Origin: Spirochaeta thermophila DSM 6578
GTDB taxonomy: Bacteria; Spirochaetota; Spirochaetia; Winmispirales; Winmispiraceae
DNA: 64,000 nt
Direction: 5' to 3'
NCBI RefSeq assembly: GCF_000184345.1
Contig: NC_017583.1
Span: forward strand, 1,364,001 to 1,428,000
The position numbers were made by a program, and so were the translations under genes. The notes under the pieces were generated by a model. That model made no database searches and was not told the origin of the DNA. It was given only the letters and a program-made list of their open reading frames with translations. This document shows positions 47,564-55,089 of the stretch, piece after piece. Within the stretch, counting starts at the first letter, position 1. Each line of letters begins with the position of its first letter.

Positions 47564-47593
47564 ATAATAGGGAATTACCAGCTCTCTATGCAA
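47564..47593 (-). promoter_or_regulatory. murC promoter, leaderless type
   Basis: Leftward TTGCAT (47588-47593), 18 bases, TATTAT (47564-47569), five bases before ATG 47558. The -35 overlaps the last codons of the upstream TOPRIM-like gene. Confidence 0.55.
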
Positions 47594-48209
47594 GATCTTG
47601 AGGCGGGAACCATCTTCGGAGTGTTGCCTTAAATTTTTTGAAGGCCCGATCCTGACATTTTGTGAGGCTTACGTCTTTTGCCAAGCTGTCAAAGATGCTG
47701 GAAGAGAAAGGACGGGTACTTCTGCGTAAAGCCTCCTTAAGCGCCTCTTTGGGACGTAAAGGTTTCTTCAGAGCATTGCATGGAACCTCCTTGAGAAGAC
47801 TGTCAAGCTCTTGTTCGGAGAGGCCTATTACCTTACTCACATGAGATGAACCACTCCATACCCATATCTCAAGCTCAGGGTCAAGGACGATCACTGAGAC
47901 ACTCTCGCGGCTCCAACCGTTGCGGTGTAGCTGGGCCTCCATCTCCTCTTCTAATCTTTCGGCCGAAAGGTGCTCTCTCCCACACCCCTCCCGGTCGAAA
48001 AGTACCAAAGCATGACTACACTTTCCCACGAAGTTTCTCAGAAAATTCACCCCATCATTCAGAACACCCGGATCTCTCTGAGGATGGGTATGCACCGCAA
48101 ATGTGATGTTCCCCCGGATTTTCAATGAATCGGCTCGACATTGGAGGAGTCTCCGTATGGCAACTTCCATGTCTTTATCAGCCACCAGCACTACAAGATC
48201 TACCCGCAT
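47586..48209 (-). CDS. TOPRIM-like partner of AAA ATPase (possible defence effector)
   Basis: This 207-residue protein shows conserved acidic pairs placed as in TOPRIM or DUF4276/DUF4435-like nucleases: 'VLVADKDMEVAI' (Asp11, Asp13), 'ALVLFDREGCGRE' (Asp72, Glu74) and 'VIVLDPELEIWVW' (Asp110, Glu112). The C-terminal 70 residues are basic. It overlaps the ATPase stop by one base (TGATG). From memory it resembles MAD4 of the methylation-associated defence system and is laid out like AriB of PARIS, but I cannot verify either. Codon use is less GC-biased than in neighbours, which suggests acquisition. Confidence 0.6.
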   Translation of the reverse strand: MRVDLVVLVADKDMEVAIRRLLQCRADSLKIRGNITFAVHTHPQRDPGVLNDGVNFLRNFVGKCSHALVLFDREGCGREHLSAERLEEEMEAQLHRNGWSRESVSVIVLDPELEIWVWSGSSHVSKVIGLSEQELDSLLKEVPCNALKKPLRPKEALKEALRRSTRPFSSSIFDSLAKDVSLTKCQDRAFKKFKATLRRWFPPQDLA

Positions 48210-49480
48210 CACCCCAACACTCCTGAGGCAAAAAGAACGTCGAGAGAGTCCTGCTTCCTCCAATCTTTGAGTGCAGGATGATCATCACCGCGGACTATCA
48301 CGGTGGCCCCTGAAGAAGTCTTCGAAAATATGAGGAGGTCTTTGGGCTCAGCAAGGGCCATGAACAAAGGCGAGTGTGTAGCAACGAGAATCTGACCCTT
48401 GTACACTGAGCTCAAAGCCTGATATACGGAGTGGATGGCCTTTGGATGCATGCCGTTTTCTGGTTCTTCTACAAGCACTATTCTTTCTTTCGGAGGAAGG
48501 TAGGCAAGTAGAGTGAGGGCAAGCATTCGCAACGTACCGTCGGAAAGCATCCAAGCGGGGATCACACTGCCATTCGAATATTTTGCTACAATATAACGAG
48601 ACCTGTCCTCAGGCCGTTCTCTCACCTCGATCCCTTCGAGATCTTGAAGCGTGGTCTTCACATGGTCTACCCACCATTCATACCGCTCTCGATACTCTTT
48701 CTGAAGTTTTTCCACCATCACAGGGAGATTGGAACCATCCGATTGAAAGGAGAGAGGTGCATCGATAGGAGAAGACCTCCGCATCGAGAGACTATTCAGG
48801 CGTAGTATTTGTATACCTTCTCGTAGCATATCTCTAAACCAAAGGGCTATAGGGAAACGCTCTTTGTCTTCTGGAATCCCTGAAAGGGAGAGTCGCTTTG
48901 GGGAAAGCCGAAAAGCTATGTTCCATTTTGTAGACTCTGATTTGAAATAATTATTGCTATTCCAATGCTTTTTTCTGATCACCAGGCGGTATCCCTCTGG
49001 AGTATGTCCATTATGCAGGATATGCGTATCCTGGAGCTCAAAAATCTCAGGGATAAAAAGCTCCGCCTCCTTTTCGGTGTTCTTTTGAAAGGAGGAGCGA
49101 CGTCCTGTCCCTTTTGAGAGGAGCCAGAGATTCTCGGAGTGGACGACTACCTCTCTCTCTTCAGAAAGTCCAACAGCAACCTCATAACGGAGTTTTGTGT
49201 ATCCATTTCTATGAAGCTCTTGGGGAACCTCGGCTTCGAGTCCAATCTCAAATCCCTCTTTGCTTTCTCCCTGTTTCCATACAAGATCTTCGAAGGAAGA
49301 GGTTCTTCGGGTAACGGCCTTATCCACATCATCTTCCAATGATTCTTGGAGAAACTGAAATACATCGAGTAAAGAACTCTTGCCACTCGCATTAGGGCCT
49401 ATGAGGATGTTGAACGGATGGAGTCGCACATCTACTCTCTTCAGACACTTATAGTGCCGGACTTCCACCCGAGTAATCAT
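48209..49480 (-). CDS. AAA (RecF/OLD-like) ATPase, putative defence sensor
   Basis: This 423-residue ABC-type ATPase has Walker A 'GPNASGKSS' (28-36), a long divergent insertion (about 60-290), signature-like 'LSDGTLRMLALTLLAYL', Walker B 'IVLVEEPENGMHP' and 'ATHSPLFMALA'. It is of the AAA_15/AAA_21 type found in OLD, Septu, PARIS and similar immunity systems. AGGAGG lies six bases before ATG 49480, a classical leadered start, unlike many neighbours. With the TOPRIM-like gene it forms a two-gene unit between the murC operon and an MFS gene. The moderately AT-rich sequence (for example around 48940-48970) points to horizontal transfer. Confidence 0.8.
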   Translation of the reverse strand: MITRVEVRHYKCLKRVDVRLHPFNILIGPNASGKSSLLDVFQFLQESLEDDVDKAVTRRTSSFEDLVWKQGESKEGFEIGLEAEVPQELHRNGYTKLRYEVAVGLSEEREVVVHSENLWLLSKGTGRRSSFQKNTEKEAELFIPEIFELQDTHILHNGHTPEGYRLVIRKKHWNSNNYFKSESTKWNIAFRLSPKRLSLSGIPEDKERFPIALWFRDMLREGIQILRLNSLSMRRSSPIDAPLSFQSDGSNLPVMVEKLQKEYRERYEWWVDHVKTTLQDLEGIEVRERPEDRSRYIVAKYSNGSVIPAWMLSDGTLRMLALTLLAYLPPKERIVLVEEPENGMHPKAIHSVYQALSSVYKGQILVATHSPLFMALAEPKDLLIFSKTSSGATVIVRGDDHPALKDWRKQDSLDVLFASGVLG

Positions 49481-49548
49481 CAACGCCTCCTGCTTTGTCC
49501 ATGATAGTTCCAAACTGGATATGGATCAAGCTTGCCTCTTAGACATTG

Positions 49549-49577
49549 ATGACAGACGTGCGTCGTTGTGCCATACT
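49549..49577 (+). promoter_or_regulatory. MFS gene promoter, leaderless type
   Basis: ATGACA (49549-49554), 17 bases, CATACT (49572-49577), six bases before ATG 49584. No ribosome binding site for this ATG. Confidence 0.5.
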
Positions 49578-49583
49578 CCCCGT

Positions 49584-50777
49584 ATGCGTGGTGTGATGGA
49601 TAATCGGCTGTTTGCGGGTCTTTTCGGCGTGATGCTCATGATGGGGATAGCCCTCACTCTCTTCGGGGCCACACTCCCCCTCCTCATCAGGACCTTCGGC
49701 TGGAGCTATCTGGAGAGCGGCCTGGTGATGGGTGCAGGGTCGGTGAGCTTCTTCATCGCCACCTTTTTCGCGGGCAGGATCGCCTCCACGGTGGGACTTT
49801 CCCGGCTCTTCAGAGGGGGGTTCGTCCTCGCAGCAGGGGGGCTCCTCCTCTTCGCGAGGTGGCCGTCCATGTGGGTGAACGTGTTCGTGAACGCGCTCAT
49901 GTCGCTGGGGTTCGGTGCGGTGGAGATAGGAGCGAACCTCACCATGCTCCAGCTCGAGAAGGACGGGTCCGGGAGGGCGATGAACGTGCTGCACGCGGCC
50001 TTCGCCATAGGGGCGATCCTCGGTCCCGTGGCAACTGGCGCCCTGCTTCAGGCCGGGATCCCCTGGAACCTGGTGTACCGGGGCATGGCGGTGCTCTTTC
50101 TGGTCCTGTGGATGGTGATGGAGCGGCTCAATCCCTCCAGGTTCGACATTCCGCGTGCCGACCACGACATCCACCCACGGGAGGCCCTCATTCGCGAGCC
50201 GGTCTACTGGCTTGGCTTCCTCACCCTGTGTCTCTACGTAGGGGCGGAGTTGGGGGTATCCAACTGGGTGGCGGAGTACGGGGTGCAGGTGTTCAGGATA
50301 CCGGAACGGTACGCGGTGTTTCTGGTCTCCACGTTCTGGGTGGGACTTCTTGCAGGCAGGTTCCTCGCGCCCCTGGTGCTCACACCGACACGGCAGCGTC
50401 GCGTACTTCTGGGGAGTGCCGTGCTCTTTGCCGCGGCCGTGGCCCTCACGGCCCTTCTGGGGATGGTGCTCCCCTCCCCTCTCCTCCTGGTCGTCCTGGT
50501 GCTCGCCTCGGGCCTCGGCGCTGCGGTGATCTTCCCCACCACGGTCTCGCTCGTGGGTACCGCACTCGCGCGCTGGCAGGGTGATGCCGTGGGATTCGCC
50601 ACCACAGGAGGCGGTGTGGGCTCGTTCGTCTTCCCGTTCGTCATGTCTGCCATATCAGAGGCGTGGGGGATCCGGATCGGCTTCGCCTTCTACAGTGTGA
50701 GCGCTTTCCTCCTACTCGGGTCGCTCGGCCTGCTCATTGCAGCGGCCGCTCACCGCGCGGGACGAGGAAAGGGCTGA
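49584..50777 (+). CDS. MFS transporter
   Basis: This 397-residue major facilitator transporter has 12 predicted membrane helices. The loop 2-3 motif is divergent ('FAGRIASTVGLSRLFRGG'), and 'GANLTMLQLEK' and 'NVLHAAFAIGAILGP' in helices 4 and 5 resemble the FucP/glucose-transporter-like subgroup, so a sugar substrate is possible. The start at 49584 (MRGVMDNRLF) is set by the promoter; ATG 49596 (MDNRLF) is a close alternative. The gene is divergent from the ATPase pair. Confidence 0.85.
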   Translation: MRGVMDNRLFAGLFGVMLMMGIALTLFGATLPLLIRTFGWSYLESGLVMGAGSVSFFIATFFAGRIASTVGLSRLFRGGFVLAAGGLLLFARWPSMWVNVFVNALMSLGFGAVEIGANLTMLQLEKDGSGRAMNVLHAAFAIGAILGPVATGALLQAGIPWNLVYRGMAVLFLVLWMVMERLNPSRFDIPRADHDIHPREALIREPVYWLGFLTLCLYVGAELGVSNWVAEYGVQVFRIPERYAVFLVSTFWVGLLAGRFLAPLVLTPTRQRRVLLGSAVLFAAAVALTALLGMVLPSPLLLVVLVLASGLGAAVIFPTTVSLVGTALARWQGDAVGFATTGGGVGSFVFPFVMSAISEAWGIRIGFAFYSVSAFLLLGSLGLLIAAAAHRAGRGKG

Positions 50778-50822
50778 CTTAAACGAAATTTCATCGGTCC
50801 CTCACACGCATTTCACCGTCCG

Positions 50823-50853
50823 CCTCCAGGATGGAGCAACACCATCCTGGAGG
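50823..50853 (+). promoter_or_regulatory. Perfect hairpin masking the alkaline phosphatase ribosome binding site
   Basis: CCTCCAGGATGG (50823-50834), seven-base loop, CCATCCTGGAGG (50842-50853): a 12-pair perfect stem. GGAGG at its 3' end is the ribosome binding site, eight bases before ATG 50862. It is not followed by a T-run, so it is not a simple terminator. It predicts control of translation. Confidence 0.7.
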
Positions 50854-50861
50854 TACGTGGA

Positions 50862-52322
50862 ATGAAGAGACTCATCGTATCCCTGTTACTACTCGTCTCC
50901 CTGCTACCCATGGGGGCAGGGGGAACGAGGGAGACCGGATCCGCTCCCAAGGTCTCCCCAGAGCCTTCTCAGCCGAAGGCGAAGTACATCTTCTTCTTCA
51001 TCGGGGACGGTATGGGCCTTCCGCAGATCAATGCGGCCGAGGCCTACCTCATGGCCCGGGAGCAGAAGGATGCCCCGCTACGGCTCTCGTTCACCACGTT
51101 CCCCGCCACCGGCATGGCGACCACCTATTCCTCGGACAGCTACATCACGGACTCGGCAGCCGCGGGCACTGCACTCGCGGCGGGTAGGAAGACTGCCAAC
51201 GGGGTGATCAACATGGACCCGGGGAAAACCCGGACCTTCACCACGATTGCAGAGCGGCTCTATGAAAGAGGCCTCAAAGTGGGTATCATCTCCACGGTCT
51301 CCATCGACCACGCCACCCCTGCCTCTTTCTACGCCCATCAACCCAGTAGAAGCAACTACTACGAGATCGGTCTGGAGCTCGCAAAGAGCGGGTTCGAGTT
51401 CTTCGGTGGAGGGGGATTCCGCGATCCGGAGGGAAAGAGAAGTAAGAGGGAAGGAGGGAAGCCCAACGTGCTCGAAGAGGCGAGGAAGGCCGGCTATACC
51501 ATCCTCACCACCGAGGAGGAGATCCTGGGTCTCTCTCCTGGGTCGGCGCAGAAGGTGATCGCGATCAATCCCGTGCTCCCTTCATCCGCTGCGATGCCCT
51601 ACAAGATCGATAGGGACGAGGAGTCTCTCGATCTTGCCGACTTCACACGAAAGGCCGTGGAGTTCCTCGAGAATCCAGAGGGCTTCTTCATCATGGTGGA
51701 GGGGGGTAAGATCGACTGGGCCTGTCATGCGAACGATGCAGTGGCGGCCATACAGGACGTCCTCGACTTCGACGAGGCGGTGCAGGTGGCCGTGGAGTTC
51801 GCACGACGGCATCCGGATGAGACCCTCATCGTGGTCACCGGCGACCATGAGACAGGGGGACTCACCATAGGGTTCGCCGGCACGAGATACGAGAATGCCT
51901 TCCCGGTGCTCCTCAACCAGAAGGTCTCGTTCGAGGGGTTCAATGCGGTCTTCGAATCATACAAGAGTAAAAAGGGCCTCACGCTCGACGATGTGATGCC
52001 CCTGGTGAGGGAATACTTCGGGATCGAGTCCCTCACTCCCTACGAGGAAGAGGTGCTCTCGCGCGCCCTCCGGGCGAGTCTGGAAGGGGTTCCTGAGGAT
52101 GATCCTCAGTCCTACCTCCTCTACGGCGGGTACGAACCGTTCACCGTGACCCTCACCCATGTGGTGAACAACCGTGCCGGCCTCGGCTGGACGACCTGGA
52201 GCCACACGGGAGTTCCTGTGCCGGTCTATGCCACAGGACCCGGGGCTCACCTCTTCACAGGTTACTACGACAATACCGATATCCCGAAGCGGATCGCCCG
52301 GTTGGCGGGTGTGGACCTGTAG
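50862..52322 (+). CDS. Alkaline phosphatase
   Basis: This 486-residue exported PhoA-family phosphomonoesterase has a signal peptide ('RLIVSLLLLVSLLPMGAG'), metal ligand Asp49 ('FIGDGMG'), nucleophile Ser98 ('ITDSAAAGTA'), 'SIDHATPASFYAH', 'MVEGGKIDWACHAND', 'VTGDHETGG' and the C-terminal His in 'WSHTGVPVPVYA'. It would release phosphate in the periplasm. The 5' leader hairpin sequesters its ribosome binding site. No Pho box was recognised in the 84 bases upstream. The gene ends before a GC-rich stem at 52334-52356. Confidence 0.95.
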   Translation: MKRLIVSLLLLVSLLPMGAGGTRETGSAPKVSPEPSQPKAKYIFFFIGDGMGLPQINAAEAYLMAREQKDAPLRLSFTTFPATGMATTYSSDSYITDSAAAGTALAAGRKTANGVINMDPGKTRTFTTIAERLYERGLKVGIISTVSIDHATPASFYAHQPSRSNYYEIGLELAKSGFEFFGGGGFRDPEGKRSKREGGKPNVLEEARKAGYTILTTEEEILGLSPGSAQKVIAINPVLPSSAAMPYKIDRDEESLDLADFTRKAVEFLENPEGFFIMVEGGKIDWACHANDAVAAIQDVLDFDEAVQVAVEFARRHPDETLIVVTGDHETGGLTIGFAGTRYENAFPVLLNQKVSFEGFNAVFESYKSKKGLTLDDVMPLVREYFGIESLTPYEEEVLSRALRASLEGVPEDDPQSYLLYGGYEPFTVTLTHVVNNRAGLGWTTWSHTGVPVPVYATGPGAHLFTGYYDNTDIPKRIARLAGVDL

Positions 52323-52333
52323 ACCCGTTCGAA

Positions 52334-52356
52334 GGGGCGGGGATCCCCCCCGCCCC
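52334..52356 (+). terminator. Probable terminator after alkaline phosphatase
   Basis: GGGGCGGGG (52334-52342), loop ATCCC, CCCCGCCCC (52348-52356), followed by TCTTC. The stem is strong but the T-run is poor, so read-through to the YibE/F gene is possible. Confidence 0.5.
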
Positions 52357-52382
52357 TCTTCACTCTGCCACAAGGAGGGGAC

Positions 52383-53600
52383 GTGACACGCGTACTCCAT
52401 CTCCTGAGATCGAAGGACGGGCTCGTCACTCTCTCTTCCGTCCTTTGTATAGGGGTGTTGCTCCTGCTTCCAACGACGACGAGGTTCGACCGTCCCCGGC
52501 CTGACGAGGTGAGGGCAAAAGGCCTCGTGGTGACGACCGATGACAGCAACCTCCACCAGTTCGGCCTGGTCCGTCAGGGTGAACAGGTCCTGGAGGTGGA
52601 GGTGACATCGGGTCCATGGAAAGGAGAGCGCGTCCGAGCCACCAACATCCTCCAGGGAAGCCTCGAACTGGACAAGGTCTTCTCCCCCGGGGATGCGGTG
52701 TTGGTGGTGCTCACCGTACAGGACGGGGTGCTCTCGTCATGGGCCTCGGTGCCGGACTTCTGGAGGCTCGATGTGGAGCTCATCCTCGCCCTCGCCTTTT
52801 CGGCATCGCTCCTCGTGTTCGCGGGATGGACGGGCTTCAGGGCCCTCGTATCCTTCGTACTCACGGCAGTGAGTTTCTGGAAGCTCCTCCTTCCCGCCTA
52901 CCTCGCAGGATATGCCCCCGTCCCGGTGGCCGTGGCCGTGGTGTCCTGCCTCACGGGACTCATCCTCCTTCTCATAGGGGGGTGGAGGAGGAAGACTCTG
53001 GTCGCGTTCCTCGGTGCGGTGGTGGGGATGGGGGCCATCCTGGCCGTGATCGGGTTGTGGGGAGGGGGATTCAGGCTGCACGGAGCGGTCCGCCAGTTCG
53101 CCGAGAGCCTCCTCTATTCCGGGTTTCCCTACCTGGACCTCACCGGCATCCTCTACGCGAGCATCTTCATGGGGGCCATGGGGGCGATCATGGATCTCGC
53201 GATGGACATCGCCTCAGCCCAGGAGGAGCTCGTACGACACAGGCCCGATATCGGGAGGATGGCGATCGTGCGCTCGGGCATGCGGGTGGGGAGGGCGGTA
53301 CTGGGGACCATGAGCACCACCCTCCTCTTCGCCTATTCCGGGTCGTACCTTCCCCTCCTCCTCGTCTTCATGGCGCAGGGGGTTCCCCTCCTGAATGCCC
53401 TCAACCTGCAGTACGTGGCCGTGGAGGTGCTCCACACCCTCGCGGGGTCAATGGGTCTGGTCCTGGTGGCCCCGGCCACGGCGGTGATGGGGGGACTTCT
53501 CTTCCCGGGGGTGCGCGATGCGGCGATGATCCCCTCTCCTCTTCCGGCGCTTCCTCACGAGATCCCTCAGGTTGAAGAGGAGGCTGAGGCCGAGGCTTGA
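52383..53600 (+). CDS. YibE/F-like membrane protein
   Basis: This 405-residue protein has an N-terminal anchor (about 15-32), an extracytoplasmic OB-like segment (about 40-115), then about seven helices including 'FMGAMGAIMDLAMDIAS' (about 255-275), the best-conserved block of the YibE/F family (COG5438). Function is unknown. GTG 52383 follows AGGAGGGG. The C-terminus ('EIPQVEEEAEAEA') is acidic and is encoded by DNA that on the other strand encodes the basic tail of the next gene; the convergent overlap is 153 bases. Confidence 0.88.
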   Translation: MTRVLHLLRSKDGLVTLSSVLCIGVLLLLPTTTRFDRPRPDEVRAKGLVVTTDDSNLHQFGLVRQGEQVLEVEVTSGPWKGERVRATNILQGSLELDKVFSPGDAVLVVLTVQDGVLSSWASVPDFWRLDVELILALAFSASLLVFAGWTGFRALVSFVLTAVSFWKLLLPAYLAGYAPVPVAVAVVSCLTGLILLLIGGWRRKTLVAFLGAVVGMGAILAVIGLWGGGFRLHGAVRQFAESLLYSGFPYLDLTGILYASIFMGAMGAIMDLAMDIASAQEELVRHRPDIGRMAIVRSGMRVGRAVLGTMSTTLLFAYSGSYLPLLLVFMAQGVPLLNALNLQYVAVEVLHTLAGSMGLVLVAPATAVMGGLLFPGVRDAAMIPSPLPALPHEIPQVEEEAEAEA

Positions 53601-53927
53601 GAGGTAGACGCCGAGGGTGGCGCGGATGACCAGATCGACGTCTGCGTCGATGCCGGTGAGGGTGCGCACGAGGAAGTGGATGTAGGTGGGCGAGTCGATG
53701 GGCCTTCCGAGGGCCTCGCGGACCTGCCAGTGCCAGTCGGTACAAGGGCAGTAGCCAAAGCCGTACCAGATACCGAGGATGCCCCAGGAGGCGCCGGTGA
53801 GGAGGAGGGTAGCGAGGTTGAGGCGGCGCGTGGCACGGAAGGCCCAGCCGGTGCAGTTGAAGAGGGTAAAGAGAGTGTGAAACACGAGGAAGAACCAGTC
53901 CAGTATCACGAGGAGTGTCCTGGTCAC
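53448..53927 (-). CDS. DUF2784-like membrane protein
   Basis: This 159-residue protein has about four helices. Its central blocks 'LLLTGASWGILGIWYGFGYC' and 'CTDWHWQVREALG' followed by 'YIHFLVRTLTGID' match DUF2784 proteins of Bacteroidetes and spirochaetes. The family domain ends near residue 118 ('LLFNLRDLV'). The remaining 40 residues are very basic (Arg, His) and lie entirely in the overlap with the convergent YibE/F gene, so they may be an extension acquired by stop loss. The start overlaps the stop of the upstream gene (ATGA). Confidence 0.8.
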   Translation of the reverse strand: MTRTLLVILDWFFLVFHTLFTLFNCTGWAFRATRRLNLATLLLTGASWGILGIWYGFGYCPCTDWHWQVREALGRPIDSPTYIHFLVRTLTGIDADVDLVIRATLGVYLSSLGLSLLFNLRDLVRKRRKRRGDHRRIAHPREEKSPHHRRGRGHQDQTH

Positions 53928-54964
53928 GGCTCGAGTCCGAGGCGGCGGGCCACGTCCTCGTACCGGGGGTCTTCCGCGTAGAGGGCCTCGAGGTCGGCAC
54001 GGGCACGCGCGGGAAGGTCTGCCTCCTCGAAGGCGAGGGCGCGTTCGTACCTGAGGGCCTTGAGGAGCTCGGGCGGTCGGTCTTTCCGCCTCGCGAGGGC
54101 GCGGGTGAGGATGCGGGCGGCGAGACGGGGGAGCCCCTTGGCCCTGAGGGCCCGGGCACGGTAGAGGAGGAGGCAGGCGTGCACCGGGGTCTCGTTGGCG
54201 ACTTCTTCAGTGAGGGTGAGGATCCTCTCGAGGTGCTGTTCGTCTCCGGGGTCCATGTCCCACAGGAGTTCCACAAGAGAAAGGGCCACCACGGGGTCTG
54301 TAGGCCGCTCTCCCTGAAGGCGGGTGAGAACCTGAAGCGCTTCCTGGTGCTTTCCCTGCTCCTGGAGGGCTTCCACCAGGCCGAGGAGCACGCCGTGCGC
54401 CGAAGGTTCCACTATGGCGGAGAGTTCCTCGGTGATAGGGAGGGAAAAGACCGGCTTTATCCCATGTCGCGCACACCAGGCGCCGATCTGTTCGGGACGT
54501 CGGAGCGCGCGTCGGAAGGCCTCTTCTGCCTCGGCAGGGCGTTCATGCTTGAGCAGGAGGAACCCCTCCAGGTAGGCGGCGTCGGGGATCGATCCCGCCC
54601 GGCCGAGGGCCTCGAGGGCCGCCGTCTCGTCTCCCCGGCCGAGGGCCTTGCAGGCCTCGAGGAGGGCCTGCTCTTCCGGCGGTACGGTAAGGGCGTCCCA
54701 GAAGGAAGGGGTAAGCGAGTCCTCTCGGGATGCGGATGCCCGGCGCCGGGAGGGTCTTCCCCTCCGTCCGGTGGTGCCCGTGCCGAGGGTGGTGGTGTAG
54801 GAGAGGCCTGTACCGGGAAGGCCGAAGGTGAGCCGGGCTCCCGTGCGACCTCCGAGGGTGAGTCTGGCCCCCCGGGGACCGAGGGAGACGGAGGCGCCCG
54901 ACCGTGAGAGGTTGAGGGTGATGCCTGGGGCGAGACGGATCCGACGGAAGAACCTGAAGGCCAT
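53924..54964 (-). CDS. DUF4236 and TPR-repeat protein
   Basis: This 346-residue protein starts with a DUF4236 domain (about 1-60: 'MAFRFFRRIRLAPGITLNLS', 'GLPGTGLSYTT'), a short motif usually found on small bacterial proteins of unknown role. An Arg/Ser-rich linker (65-85) precedes helical TPR-type repeats (about 100-346, for example 'AYLEGFLLLKHERPAEAEEAFRRAL' in part and 'QEALQVLTRLQGERP'). There is no signal peptide. It is the first gene of a two-gene operon with the DUF2784 gene. The 98 bases upstream carry TTGACA and a GGCCTCC/GGAGGCC palindrome (55027-55041). Confidence 0.8.
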   Translation of the reverse strand: MAFRFFRRIRLAPGITLNLSRSGASVSLGPRGARLTLGGRTGARLTFGLPGTGLSYTTTLGTGTTGRRGRPSRRRASASREDSLTPSFWDALTVPPEEQALLEACKALGRGDETAALEALGRAGSIPDAAYLEGFLLLKHERPAEAEEAFRRALRRPEQIGAWCARHGIKPVFSLPITEELSAIVEPSAHGVLLGLVEALQEQGKHQEALQVLTRLQGERPTDPVVALSLVELLWDMDPGDEQHLERILTLTEEVANETPVHACLLLYRARALRAKGLPRLAARILTRALARRKDRPPELLKALRYERALAFEEADLPARARADLEALYAEDPRYEDVARRLGLEP

Positions 54965-55052
54965 GGTCCCCTCGTGGAAAGGGATGGTCCGCTCGTATTG
55001 TTGCCGATATGCCGGGATTTGTCAAAGGCCTCCCGGAGGCCCGAGACGAATG

Positions 55053-55081
55053 GTGACAGAGGATGAAAATCCCACTACTCT
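55053..55081 (+). promoter_or_regulatory. CapA gene promoter, near-leaderless
   Basis: GTGACA (55053-55058), 17 bases, TACTCT (55076-55081), eight bases before ATG 55090. An earlier in-frame ATG (55063) would lie inside this promoter. Confidence 0.45.
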
Positions 55082-55089
55082 TAAGGGAG

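Noticed and set aside
50823-50853. Hairpin as terminator of the MFS gene
   Set aside because: No T-run follows on either strand and the 3' arm contains the ribosome binding site of the next gene, so a regulatory role fits better.
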